Source: Aphanothece saxicola GSE-SYN-MK-01-06B (GTDB lineage: Bacteria; Cyanobacteriota; Cyanobacteriia; PCC-6307; Cyanobiaceae). From it: 64,000 nucleotides of DNA. Position 1 is the stretch's first letter, and each line of letters opens with the position of its first letter. Position numbers and translations under genes: made by a program. Under the pieces are notes generated by a model. That model ran no database searches and was not told the DNA's origin. It saw only the letters and a list, made by a program, of their open reading frames with translations. The DNA lies in contig JAHHGT010000001.1 in the NCBI GenBank assembly GCA_019359745.1, positions 62,001 to 126,000 on the forward strand, written 5' to 3'. Positions 8,493-15,655 of the stretch are shown here, in pieces.

Positions 8493-9176
8493 ATGGCATC
8501 CCGGTATCGACGCGTTCTGAGCGCACTGGCGTTGCCCTGGCTGGTGCCGTTGTCGCTGCAGCCGCTGCCCGTGCTGGCCACGGGCGAGCTGCCGCCCCGG
8601 CCGACGGAGGTTCCCCTGGAGGTGCCGGTGGGAGATCTTGGCCAGAACGACCGCCTGCCGGAGTCGCTGCGTGCCCGTTACCGCCCGGCGACCGCCGGGG
8701 CGGTGCCGGCCGTGCAGGCCGGAGCTCTCGGGTACCCACTGGGTCAACAACCCACGGAACTGGCCTCCTTCGGCTGGCGGATGGCCGACTCCCGCAAGGC
8801 CTGGCGGCTGCACACCGGCCTCGATCTGATCGTCCCGGAGGGCACACCGGTGTTCTCGGTGCTGCCGGGCACGGTGCGTCTGGTGGATGAGGTCGGTGGC
8901 TACGGGTTGCTCGTGGTGGTCGACCATGGACTGGGTTGGCAGAGCCTCTACGCCCACCTGCTGGATGTGGCGGTGTTGCCGGGTGACACCCTGGCCGCGG
9001 GGCAGAGCCTCGGTCGGGTGGGCAGCAGCGGCTCGGCCAGCACCGCCCACCTGCATTTCGAGTGGCGCCAGAGGCGGCAGGGGCGGCTGGTGGCGGTGGA
9101 TCCCTCGCCCCTGCTGCAGCCCATCGGCACGGGATCCTCCGTGGCCGGACGGGCGCCCCTGCCGCCGCTGCCCTGA
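8493..9176 (+). CDS. secreted M23 family metallopeptidase
   Basis: This 227-residue exported protein has an N-terminal signal peptide (LSALALPWLVPLSLQPLPVLA) and a C-terminal LytM/M23 domain. The zinc ligands are complete: HTGLD (His107, Asp111) and HLH (His186-His188), with an extra conserved His155 in YAHLL. M23 enzymes cut peptidoglycan cross-bridges or, when degenerate, regulate amidases. The intact ligands favour a real peptidase. ATG 8493 gives a proper signal peptide; the upstream open frame does not. Confidence 0.87.
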   Translation: MASRYRRVLSALALPWLVPLSLQPLPVLATGELPPRPTEVPLEVPVGDLGQNDRLPESLRARYRPATAGAVPAVQAGALGYPLGQQPTELASFGWRMADSRKAWRLHTGLDLIVPEGTPVFSVLPGTVRLVDEVGGYGLLVVVDHGLGWQSLYAHLLDVAVLPGDTLAAGQSLGRVGSSGSASTAHLHFEWRQRRQGRLVAVDPSPLLQPIGTGSSVAGRAPLPPLP

Positions 9177-9210
9177 ACCGCTGGGCCGGTTCCCCTGCGG
9201 GCCTTGCCGT

Positions 9211-9642
9211 TCAGGGCCTGTCCGGATCCAGCGGCAAACCCTTCAGGGCCAGCGCCAGGCGCCGTGCGCCCAGCAGCAGGGGGTAGAGACGCTCGCTGCG
9301 GGACGGACCACTGAACAGGGGAACCAGCATCTGAAGCAGGGGATCGCTGGGGCGCATCAGGCCGCACAGGTGCCGTACCGCATCGGCCCCATGCCAGGCC
9401 CTCTCGGCCTGGAGCAGAACCGCCCCCTGCGCCAGCGGCAGCCCCCGCGCCCGCAGATCCCGGCGCAGGTCCGTGTCGGCACGCCCATCGACGATGCGCA
9501 GATGGGCAATGCCGCTGCGCAGTTCGCTGCTCAGGGCGAAATGGCGGCAGAACGGACAGCCGCCGTCATAGACGAGCAGCAACGGCTGGTCCGGATCCAG
9601 CGATCGGGTGGATGGACCGCTCAGCTCAGAGGGGGTGGGCAC
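9211..9642 (-). CDS. DCC-family thiol-disulfide oxidoreductase (DUF393)
   Basis: The protein has about 143 residues with the DUF393 signature LLLVYDGGCPFCRHF, containing a CPFC pair (about Cys29 and Cys32), and a downstream helix-rich region. The family is annotated as thiol-disulfide oxidoreductase-like, and the substrate is unknown. No ATG lies near the conserved start; a GTG at 9642 precedes the domain and is the most economical choice. Another DCC protein lies at 18574-19008. Confidence 0.72.
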   Translation of the reverse strand: MPTPSELSGPSTRSLDPDQPLLLVYDGGCPFCRHFALSSELRSGIAHLRIVDGRADTDLRRDLRARGLPLAQGAVLLQAERAWHGADAVRHLCGLMRPSDPLLQMLVPLFSGPSRSERLYPLLLGARRLALALKGLPLDPDRP

Positions 9643-9829
9643 GGGGCAAAGGGCTGGGGAAAGGGTGCATTGACCCACGCTTCGATTCTGGTCTCGGCGG
9701 CGGTTCAACGGCGCGGGGAAGCCCGCGCGCGTCTTTCCGCAAGTCCTGACAGGCCACCGAATTCTGTGGTCCTCGGCACCATCTGATTCCCCAGAACCGC
9801 TAGATCTTCTCCCACTGGATGATGGAAAA

Positions 9830-10132
9830 ATGCTTACACCCAGCACCCGTCTGCGGCTGCAGGACATCATCGGCAGGATTGCCGATTCCCAGCCAATCAG
9901 TTTAAGTGAGCGGATCTATGTTCAGAAGTTCGCTGACCGCGATGCCAGCGTCTGGAGTTGGTTGCGGCGGGCGCAGCGGAAGCAACGCGGGGGGGAACCC
10001 GAAAACGATCTCGAACGCTTCATGGCGCAGATGGATCTGGGAGACACCAGTGACACCAAGGCCTTCGATCCCAGCCGTGACGACCTGGGCGACTGGTTCT
10101 CCGGTGCGCCGAACTGGCTGCGGCGGAGCTGA
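9830..10132 (+). CDS. small conserved hypothetical protein
   Basis: The 100-residue soluble protein has an N-terminal helical part (RLRLQDIIGRIADSQPISLSERIYVQ) and ends in a Trp-containing acidic stretch (DDLGDWFSGAPNWLRRS). No catalytic motif or membrane segment is visible. The composition is normal for a folded protein and the gene stands alone with its own start, so I regard it as real. I do not recognise a named family. Confidence 0.6.
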   Translation: MLTPSTRLRLQDIIGRIADSQPISLSERIYVQKFADRDASVWSWLRRAQRKQRGGEPENDLERFMAQMDLGDTSDTKAFDPSRDDLGDWFSGAPNWLRRS

Positions 10133-10173
10133 GCGGCTTCTGACACGGTACAAACACTCATTGACCAGCCTTC

Positions 10174-10187
10174 GTCACATCCGTGAC
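10174..10187. promoter_or_regulatory. inverted repeat upstream of the DUF1830 gene
   Basis: GTCAC-ATCC-GTGAC is a perfect 5-bp inverted repeat 52 nt before the DUF1830 start codon. It could be an operator or a leader hairpin; the protein that would bind it is unknown. Confidence 0.3.
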
Positions 10188-10227
10188 TGACAGCCGACTC
10201 TGACCGTGTGTGGATGTCTGAGACGGG

Positions 10228-10234
10228 AAGGAGG
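10228..10234 (+). promoter_or_regulatory. strong ribosome-binding site
   Basis: AAGGAGG lies 5 nt before ATG 10240. Such a canonical Shine-Dalgarno site is rare in this window and fixes the start of the DUF1830 gene. Confidence 0.7.
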
Positions 10235-10239
10235 CTGCC

Positions 10240-10557
10240 ATGAACGCTTTGCTTTGTAGCTATCGCAACTGTTCCGAACGCATGCGGATCATCCGCTGCT
10301 GTGGGCCGGATGATTTCTTTCTGGAACGGGTGGTTTTCCCGTTTGAGGTACTCACGTTTCACTGTCCCCCTGCCAGTGATGTGGAGGTCTGGGCGAAGGA
10401 TTCGGTGGGCATCGTTCTCACTGAGCAACTTTCCGCCGATGCCATGGCCATGCAGCAGGATGGGGCGTCGCCGAGTCCTGAATGGTTGCCCCAGGTCCCG
10501 AGCCGAGCGGTGGGGGTCAAGGGCAATGCCAGCTCGGTGTGCCTGCTGCCCCGCTGA
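10240..10557 (+). CDS. DUF1830 protein
   Basis: The 105-residue protein matches the cyanobacterial DUF1830 pattern: SYRNCSERMRIIRC near the N-terminus, then FFLERVVFPFEVLTFHCPP. The family is small, soluble and functionally uncharacterised. The start is set by a consensus ribosome-binding site. The 3' end overlaps the next gene, implying co-expression with the deacetylase-like protein. Confidence 0.78.
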   Translation: MNALLCSYRNCSERMRIIRCCGPDDFFLERVVFPFEVLTFHCPPASDVEVWAKDSVGIVLTEQLSADAMAMQQDGASPSPEWLPQVPSRAVGVKGNASSVCLLPR

Positions 10558-11573
10558 AGGCAGCTGAACTGGCCCCAGGACCTGGTATCGGCCTTGTCTG
10601 CAGTGCCGCCTACCGGGAGCACGACACGGGAGCCTGGCATCCGGAATGCCCTGCTCGGGTGGACGCCGTGATCCAGGGGCTGGAGCGCGCCGGCCTGCTG
10701 GGCCAGTGTCAGCTGATTGCGCCGCGCCCGGCCACGGATCGGGAGCTCCTGCGGTGCCACACGCCTCAGTACCTGCAGCGGGTTCAGGAAGACATCCTGG
10801 CGGGCCGCGACCAACTCTCCACCGGCGACACGGCCATCAGCCGCCACTCCGAACGCACGGCCCGACTGGCCTCCGGCGGCGTGCTGGCGGCGGTGGAGGC
10901 CGTCATGGAGGGGCGGGTGCGCCAGGCCTTTGCGGTCGTCAGGCCCCCGGGGCACCATGCCAGCGCCACCCGGGGCATGGGTTTCTGCCTTTACAACAAC
11001 GTCGCCGTTGCCGCCCGCCATCTTCAAGCGGTGCATGGACTGGCGCGGATCCTCATCGTCGACTGGGATGTGCACCATGGCAACGGCACCCAGGACATCT
11101 TCTGGCGCGATCCCTCGGTGCTGTTCTTCAGCAGCCATCAGGCCCCGTTCTACCCGGGATCCGGCACCCGGCTCGAGCAGGGCGAGGGGCCCGGAGCCGG
11201 CTTCACCCGCAATTGCCCCCTGCCGGCCGGCACGACAGGCCGCCAGCTGCTGGCCGCCTGGCGGCAGGAGTTGTTGCCCCTGGCCGAGGCCTTCTCGCCG
11301 GAGTTCGTGCTGATCTCGGCGGGCTTCGACTCCAGGGGCGGTGATCCCCTGGGGGATTTCCGGCTGGACGATGGCGATTTCGCCGCCCTGACCCAGGTGC
11401 TGCTTGACATCGCCACGGCGACGGCGCAGGGGCGACTGGTGTCCGTCCTGGAGGGCGGTTACGACCTGGAGGGTCTGGCGTCGTCCAGCGTCGCCCACGT
11501 GGCCACATTGCTGGGGGCCGCCAGCCCCCGGGGACAGGACAGGGTCGGTTCGTCGCCGAGCTCTTTACATTGA
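10539..11573 (+). CDS. histone deacetylase-like amidohydrolase
   Basis: The 344-residue member of the arginase/deacetylase fold family would remove acetyl or acyl groups from amines using zinc. Diagnostic elements are present: RPPGHHA (His-His pair at about 139-140), DWDVHHGNG (zinc ligands Asp177 and His179), SAGFDSRGGDPLG (third ligand Asp) and LEGGYD. Bacterial members include acetylpolyamine and acetoin-utilisation-type enzymes, so protein deacetylation should not be assumed. GTG 10539 is chosen, overlapping DUF1830 by 19 nt; an ATG at 10482 would overlap it by 76 nt. Confidence 0.82.
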   Translation: MPAAPLKAAELAPGPGIGLVCSAAYREHDTGAWHPECPARVDAVIQGLERAGLLGQCQLIAPRPATDRELLRCHTPQYLQRVQEDILAGRDQLSTGDTAISRHSERTARLASGGVLAAVEAVMEGRVRQAFAVVRPPGHHASATRGMGFCLYNNVAVAARHLQAVHGLARILIVDWDVHHGNGTQDIFWRDPSVLFFSSHQAPFYPGSGTRLEQGEGPGAGFTRNCPLPAGTTGRQLLAAWRQELLPLAEAFSPEFVLISAGFDSRGGDPLGDFRLDDGDFAALTQVLLDIATATAQGRLVSVLEGGYDLEGLASSSVAHVATLLGAASPRGQDRVGSSPSSLH

Positions 11574-11612
11574 GCGGGCGGTGAATGGGTCTTTCCCCCC
11601 AGGCCGATCCTC

Positions 11613-12194
11613 ATGACCTTCTCGACCTCCTCCCTGCCCCAGAACGCCGTCGCCACTGGTCCCGCCGGCAGGGCCATGGCCCAACCCATGGACGCCGGGC
11701 TGCTGGAGGGGCTGCAGGAGCATCTGGGTCTTGAACGCAAGGCCAGCGCCGCCTACTGGGCCATGGCCCTCTGGTTCGCCGAACGGGAACTGCGCGGATT
11801 CGCGGCCTACCTGATGCAGGAATCCCGTGGGGAGCAACACCATGCCGGTCTGGTGGCCGACTACCTGATCGCCCGCGGTCAGACGGTGCATCTGGGGGCC
11901 CTGCCCGCCCCTGGCCAGCCGTGGAGCGATGCGGAGGCGCTTCTGGCTGACGCCTTCCGGTTGGAGGCCGACGTCACCACGTCCCTGCAGCTCCTCTATT
12001 CCATGGCCGAGCGTGCCGGGGACGTGCGCAGCACCGTCTTCCTCGACCCCCTGATCCAGGGCCAGATCGGTGCCGAGAACGAAGCCGCTCACCTGCTGGG
12101 ACGGGTCCGCTTTGGCCGTCTGGAGGCGGCGTCGATGCTGCTCATCGATGGCGAACTGGCGGCGGCCCAGCAGCCGGCGGCCGCCGTGGCCTGA
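11613..12194 (+). CDS. ferritin
   Basis: This 193-residue four-helix iron-storage protein oxidises Fe(II) and stores it as mineral in a 24-mer shell. The ferroxidase ligands are visible: Glu41 in LERKASAAYW with Tyr48, and the ExxH pair Glu74 and His77 in ESRGEQHHA. Acidic residues follow in helix C (SMAERAGD) and helix D (GQIGAENEAAHLL). The first 25 residues extend beyond the usual ferritin start, so a later Met (residue 22 or 26) may be used. A Fur-box-like site lies about 1 kb downstream in the next divergent promoter. Confidence 0.88.
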   Translation: MTFSTSSLPQNAVATGPAGRAMAQPMDAGLLEGLQEHLGLERKASAAYWAMALWFAERELRGFAAYLMQESRGEQHHAGLVADYLIARGQTVHLGALPAPGQPWSDAEALLADAFRLEADVTTSLQLLYSMAERAGDVRSTVFLDPLIQGQIGAENEAAHLLGRVRFGRLEAASMLLIDGELAAAQQPAAAVA

Positions 12195-12202
12195 TCGGAG
12201 CG

Positions 12203-12478
12203 TCAGCTGGGCAGGGGCCTGCCGGCAAGTTCCAGCAGGAAGCTCGCCCCGAGGGGATCGCGCAGCGGCAGGCGCGCCATGGTGCGGGCCAGGCCCTGGA
12301 TGGTCCGACGGCGCCTCTGCAGGCGCACGGCTTCGCGGCGGAGGCGCAGGTGCAGCTGGGCGTCGCGGCAGCTGGACAGGTGCCCGTTGAGCTGCTGCAG
12401 GCTCTGGCGCAGGGCGTCCATTTCGCGGCAGAGGCTGCCGATCAGGCTGTCGGATGTCGTGGTGGTGGTTGGTCTCAC
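12203..12478 (-). CDS. small hypothetical protein, helical
   Basis: The 91-residue basic protein is predicted to be largely alpha-helical and possibly coiled-coil (SLCREMDALRQSLQQLNGHL, then an Arg-rich segment). No family is recognised. It begins 3 nt after the stop of the Crp/Fnr regulator and is almost certainly co-transcribed with it, so its role may be linked to that regulator. Confidence 0.55.
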   Translation of the reverse strand: MRPTTTTTSDSLIGSLCREMDALRQSLQQLNGHLSSCRDAQLHLRLRREAVRLQRRRRTIQGLARTMARLPLRDPLGASFLLELAGRPLPS

Positions 12479-12481
12479 GTG

Positions 12482-13075
12482 TCAGGCGGCCAGGGGAGCG
12501 CCATCGACCAGGGCCGGCGCCAGGCGCAGGCCGGATTCACCATTGGGGACCTGCAGCAGCTCGGCGGCCCGGATGCGGGAGATCAGCCGGGTGGTGGTGA
12601 CCCGGGTGGTGCCGATCAGTTCACCGATGCGCTCATGGGTGAGGCGGAAGGGCAGGTCGCACCAGGGCCCGCAACGGCGGCCGAGGCGGCGTACGAGCAA
12701 GGAGAACAGGGCATGCAGCCGCTGCTCGGCGCTGCCGAGGTGGCGGATGCGCAGCAACTGCAGGGTCCACTCGTTGACCGGATCAAAGCCATGGCCCTCC
12801 AGCGGTTCGGCATCACTGCGGAAACACAGGGGGGTGAGGGCCTCGACGCAGACACCGTCACTGCAGAGCCGGTCGGTGCGCAGCTGATCACCGGCCTGGA
12901 GGAAGGCCAGGGTCATGCCCTCGGTCTCCTCGCAGGGGCAGTAGACGCGGGCGATGCCATCGAGGACTTCGAGGCAGGACCCACCGGGCCTGGGGGTGGG
13001 ATCGAGCAGCACCGTCTGGCCGGCCGGCATGCGCACGGCACTGACGGGGTCATCGGGAAGGAAGCGATAGCGCAT
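12482..13075 (-). CDS. Crp/Fnr family transcriptional regulator
   Basis: The 197-residue DNA-binding regulator has a cNMP-binding-like beta-roll at the N-terminus, a dimerisation helix, and a C-terminal winged helix with LTHERIGELIGTTRVTTTRLI (about residues 145-165) as recognition HTH. The cAMP-contact motif of true CRP is not apparent, so the effector is unknown. A perfect 17-bp palindrome (13094-13110) sits just upstream of the start, suggesting autoregulation. The regulated pathway may involve iron, given the ferritin gene and Fur-box-like site nearby; this is inference. Confidence 0.85.
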   Translation of the reverse strand: MRYRFLPDDPVSAVRMPAGQTVLLDPTPRPGGSCLEVLDGIARVYCPCEETEGMTLAFLQAGDQLRTDRLCSDGVCVEALTPLCFRSDAEPLEGHGFDPVNEWTLQLLRIRHLGSAEQRLHALFSLLVRRLGRRCGPWCDLPFRLTHERIGELIGTTRVTTTRLISRIRAAELLQVPNGESGLRLAPALVDGAPLAA

Positions 13076-13093
13076 CGGAGAGGAGCGCCCTTA

Positions 13094-13110
13094 TTGCGAA
13101 CTGCTCGCAA
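13094..13110. promoter_or_regulatory. perfect palindrome, candidate Crp/Fnr-family operator
   Basis: TTGCGA-N5-TCGCAA lies 18 nt before the start codon of the Crp/Fnr gene in the divergent region. Related half-sites TTGCAA (13133-13138) and TTGCGA (13163-13168) follow. The position suits autorepression. The motif differs from NtcA (GTA-N8-TAC) and CRP (TGTGA-N6-TCACA) sites. Confidence 0.5.
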
Positions 13111-13134
13111 CCTAGACGCCTAAGGGCCCCTTTT

Positions 13135-13153
13135 GCAAGCGATTCTCAATAGC
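13135..13153. promoter_or_regulatory. Fur-box-like sequence
   Basis: GCAAGCGATTCTCAATAGC matches the 19-bp Fur consensus at 11 positions by eye, with the characteristic GAT..TCA..T core. It lies between the Crp/Fnr gene and the divergent fibrillin-like gene, about 80 nt upstream of the latter. Iron control of either gene is inferred. Confidence 0.4.
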
Positions 13154-13234
13154 AGCTGGCGATTGCGAAGCGGCAGGCCGCTGGGCGGCGGGCCGTCCCT
13201 ACCGTTGGCCTCTTGCCACCCGAGGCGTTTTGCC

Positions 13235-13774
13235 GTGATCCCCGAGGCCCAGTGGTTACTGGAGCGAGAGCGACGCAGCCGCCGCGAGGGCAGCGGTCTG
13301 AGCCAGGCTGCGCTGATCGGCTCCTGGCGACTCGAGCGGATCTGGAGCAAGGGCAGCCTGCGACCCGCCGCGTTCGGTGCGGCCCTGCTGCGGGGTCTGG
13401 CGGCACGCCTGCAGCTGGCACCCAACGATGGTGCGGACGCCGGCGGCGAGACGATGCGGATCGCGAACAGCGTTCGGCTCGGTGCCCTGGAGCTTCGTTT
13501 TGACGGGGTTGGCCGGCTGCAGGGGCGCCGTCCCCTTCTGGTCTTCAGCTTCGATCGCCTGCGGGTGATGCTGGGTGGTCGGGTGCTGATCGAGCGTCCC
13601 CTGCCTGCACCAGATCCCCTGCGCCGGCCGTTCTTCGCTCTGATCGCCGCTGAACGTCCTGGTCCAGGCGGGCCGGATTCGACAACGGGGGCGTCCAGAG
13701 GGTGGCTGGCGGCCCGGGGACGGGGCGGGGGCCTTGCCCTGTGGCTGCTCGAGCCTGGCGAAGCTACAAAATGA
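13235..13774 (+). CDS. fibrillin/PAP-like conserved cyanobacterial protein
   Basis: The 179-residue protein starts with a helix and LIGSWRLERIWSK, followed by beta-strand blocks. It ends with FFALIA and GWLAARGRGGGLALWLL, the RGxGG-type C-terminal pattern of plastid-lipid-associated (fibrillin) proteins. These are lipocalin-like and bind hydrophobic compounds near thylakoids. There is no signal peptide. No ATG exists upstream of the domain; GTG 13235 is the likely start, while a TTG at 13133 would run through the Fur-like site. Assignment to fibrillin is tentative. Confidence 0.55.
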   Translation: MIPEAQWLLERERRSRREGSGLSQAALIGSWRLERIWSKGSLRPAAFGAALLRGLAARLQLAPNDGADAGGETMRIANSVRLGALELRFDGVGRLQGRRPLLVFSFDRLRVMLGGRVLIERPLPAPDPLRRPFFALIAAERPGPGGPDSTTGASRGWLAARGRGGGLALWLLEPGEATK

Positions 13775-13812
13775 AGCTAGGCTTAAGGCAACTTGAATAA
13801 AAGGTTGACGTC

Positions 13813-14427
13813 ATGGCGGCACCGCTCACGGCCCTGCAGGAATGGTTGCTCCGTCACGCCTCCGATGGCACCCCGTCGACCCTGCCGGGCAATCTCCAGC
13901 GGGCCTTCGACGCGGATGACCTCAGCCTGCTGCCGGTGTTCGTGGCCCACGGCTGGCAGGAGCACCTCCATTCCGAGGCGTGCCGCGGGCTGAGGCAAGC
14001 CACGGATGCCGAGCAGCAGCGTCTGGAAGCCGCCTTCCACGCCCAGATCGGCCTGGGTGACGAGCACGACGGCGACCTGGCGCTGCAGCTGGGCCGGGCG
14101 GTGGACCGACGTCTCTCTGACTGCCACCACTACATCCACCTGACGGCCCATCCGATGCCGGATCGCCTGCGCTGGTTTCGGCTCCAGATCACGGACAGCC
14201 CTGCCACTCCCGGCGGTCTGGCGGAGACAGTCCAGGTGTGTGGCGTCGAGTCGGACTCCCAGGCTCGGGCGATCTGTGAGGCCATCCACGACGTGCTGGC
14301 GGCTCGTGGGGCCAGTGTCGACCAGGGTCTGTTCCATCTCGAAGGCCCCCAACTGGGGGCCCTGGTGGCGATCCTGAGGCGGCTGGCGCTGCCGCAACCC
14401 GAAGCGCAGACGGCGATGGCCGCTTAG
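13813..14427 (+). CDS. conserved hypothetical protein
   Basis: The 204-residue soluble protein is rich in His and acidic residues, with blocks such as LQEWLLRHASDG, HDGDLALQLGRAVDRRLSDC and HHYIHLTAHPMPDRLRWFRL. No known catalytic motif, signal or membrane segment is seen. Its 3' end overlaps the convergent secreted-protein gene by 4 nt. No function proposed. Confidence 0.6.
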   Translation: MAAPLTALQEWLLRHASDGTPSTLPGNLQRAFDADDLSLLPVFVAHGWQEHLHSEACRGLRQATDAEQQRLEAAFHAQIGLGDEHDGDLALQLGRAVDRRLSDCHHYIHLTAHPMPDRLRWFRLQITDSPATPGGLAETVQVCGVESDSQARAICEAIHDVLAARGASVDQGLFHLEGPQLGALVAILRRLALPQPEAQTAMAA

Positions 14428-14906
14428 CGGCAACCCTGCACCGAGATCCGGTAGCTGAAGCCCAGGGAGCCCGGGTCATTGCTGGCCCCCACCTTGAAGT
14501 TCATCTGGCTGGCGGCCTTGCCCGGAATGGCGGGGAAGGGACCGAACATCCGGCCGGTGCCGATCGGTGGATTCATCGTCTGGTTGATCACCTGAAGGCT
14601 GCTGCCGTCGGTGAACTTCATGAAGCCCTCCACGGGGTACTGGGCGTTGGTGTCGGAGGAGTTGGCGGTGAAGAAGAACTTGAAGCTGCTGTAGGGCTGG
14701 TCGACGATGAAGTCGGTGTTCCAATTGGTTCTGCCGATGGCTTTGCCCGGACCAACCGATTTGGCCACCACCGGACTGGTGCTGCTGGCGCCGATGGGGG
14801 CCAGGAAGGTGCACACCGGGGCCGCCTGGGCCGGCGACGCCAGCGTCAGCAGGGCCAGGGTCGCCAGGCTGCAGGCACTGGCGGGAAAGGCGGGGCGACA
14901 GGTCAC
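14424..14906 (-). CDS. secreted protein of unknown function
   Basis: The 160-residue protein has a clear signal peptide (ACSLATLALLTLASPAQA) and a mature domain rich in Phe, Asn and Ser that looks like a beta-sandwich (TDFIVDQPYSSFKFFFTANS). Two Cys in the mature part, near its start (APVCTF) and at its end (VQGCR), could form a disulfide. The family is not recognised. It lies in a run of exported proteins on the minus strand. Confidence 0.65.
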   Translation of the reverse strand: MTCRPAFPASACSLATLALLTLASPAQAAPVCTFLAPIGASSTSPVVAKSVGPGKAIGRTNWNTDFIVDQPYSSFKFFFTANSSDTNAQYPVEGFMKFTDGSSLQVINQTMNPPIGTGRMFGPFPAIPGKAASQMNFKVGASNDPGSLGFSYRISVQGCR

Positions 14907-14991
14907 GGCGGATCAATCGACGGAAGCACTCTGCAGCGTAAGAGCCGCACCCCAAGGGTCCATGTCCGCTCCTAAGGGCCAGGGAGTCTCC

Positions 14992-15600
14992 TCAGGGTCT
15001 GGCCGGCGCCCCGGGAGGCTGAACCCGCTCGAGGTTGGCGCCCAGGTCCGATTCGAGAAACTCCTTGACGACGTTGCCCATGCCGCTTAGCCCCTGCAGG
15101 GCCGATTGCAGGGCCGGCAGGTTGATCGCCACGTCCTCGTTGGGATAGGCCCGCAGGAACCCCACGGCCGACAGGCTGCCCGAGCCGGTCTCGATTCCCC
15201 GGATCGTCGCTGAACGCAGGGCCACCATCCCCACCCCGGGAGCCTTGAGGGGGTAAATGATCACGGCAAGTTTCTCCAGGGCGCTCTCCCCGAAGCCGGT
15301 GCTCAACAGCCGTGTGGTCAGCACCAACGGCAGCGTCACCCGGTGGTTCAGCAGCTTGCCGACCTCGGCGGGGTCCTTGCCGCCCAGGCGCAGGGCATCC
15401 CCCAGCAGGCCCACGGCCTCCCCCGTACGGGCCAGCCGCTCCAGGTCGGCAACGGGGATCGAACGGCGGAAGGCTCCGCTGACGAACACCACCTGCTCGG
15501 CTGACCGGGCCGGAGGGGCCGCCAGGGTCAGCAGGGCGGCCAGCCCGGCTCCGCCCCAGGCGCGGGCCGTTGGTGGGAGGAGAGGCCGGGGCGACATCAA
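14992..15600 (-). CDS. exported DUF1400 protein, no hydrolase domain
   Basis: The 202-residue protein has a signal peptide (GLAALLTLAAPPARSA) followed by a DUF1400 domain. This is recognised from the start pattern EQVVFVSGAFRRSIPVADLERLARTGEAVGLLG and the internal VALRSATIRG and FLRAYPNEDVAINL blocks. DUF1400 normally precedes alpha/beta hydrolase domains in cyanobacteria; here it stands alone. It is co-oriented with the DUF1400-hydrolase gene 55 nt upstream and may be an inhibitor, chaperone or substrate-recognition partner of it, which is speculation. Confidence 0.72.
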   Translation of the reverse strand: MMSPRPLLPPTARAWGGAGLAALLTLAAPPARSAEQVVFVSGAFRRSIPVADLERLARTGEAVGLLGDALRLGGKDPAEVGKLLNHRVTLPLVLTTRLLSTGFGESALEKLAVIIYPLKAPGVGMVALRSATIRGIETGSGSLSAVGFLRAYPNEDVAINLPALQSALQGLSGMGNVVKEFLESDLGANLERVQPPGAPARP

Positions 15601-15655
15601 TGAGGGGTGGGAGCGATAAGGGCCAAGTGTGGGTCAGTCGGCGGGCCCGCAAGGG

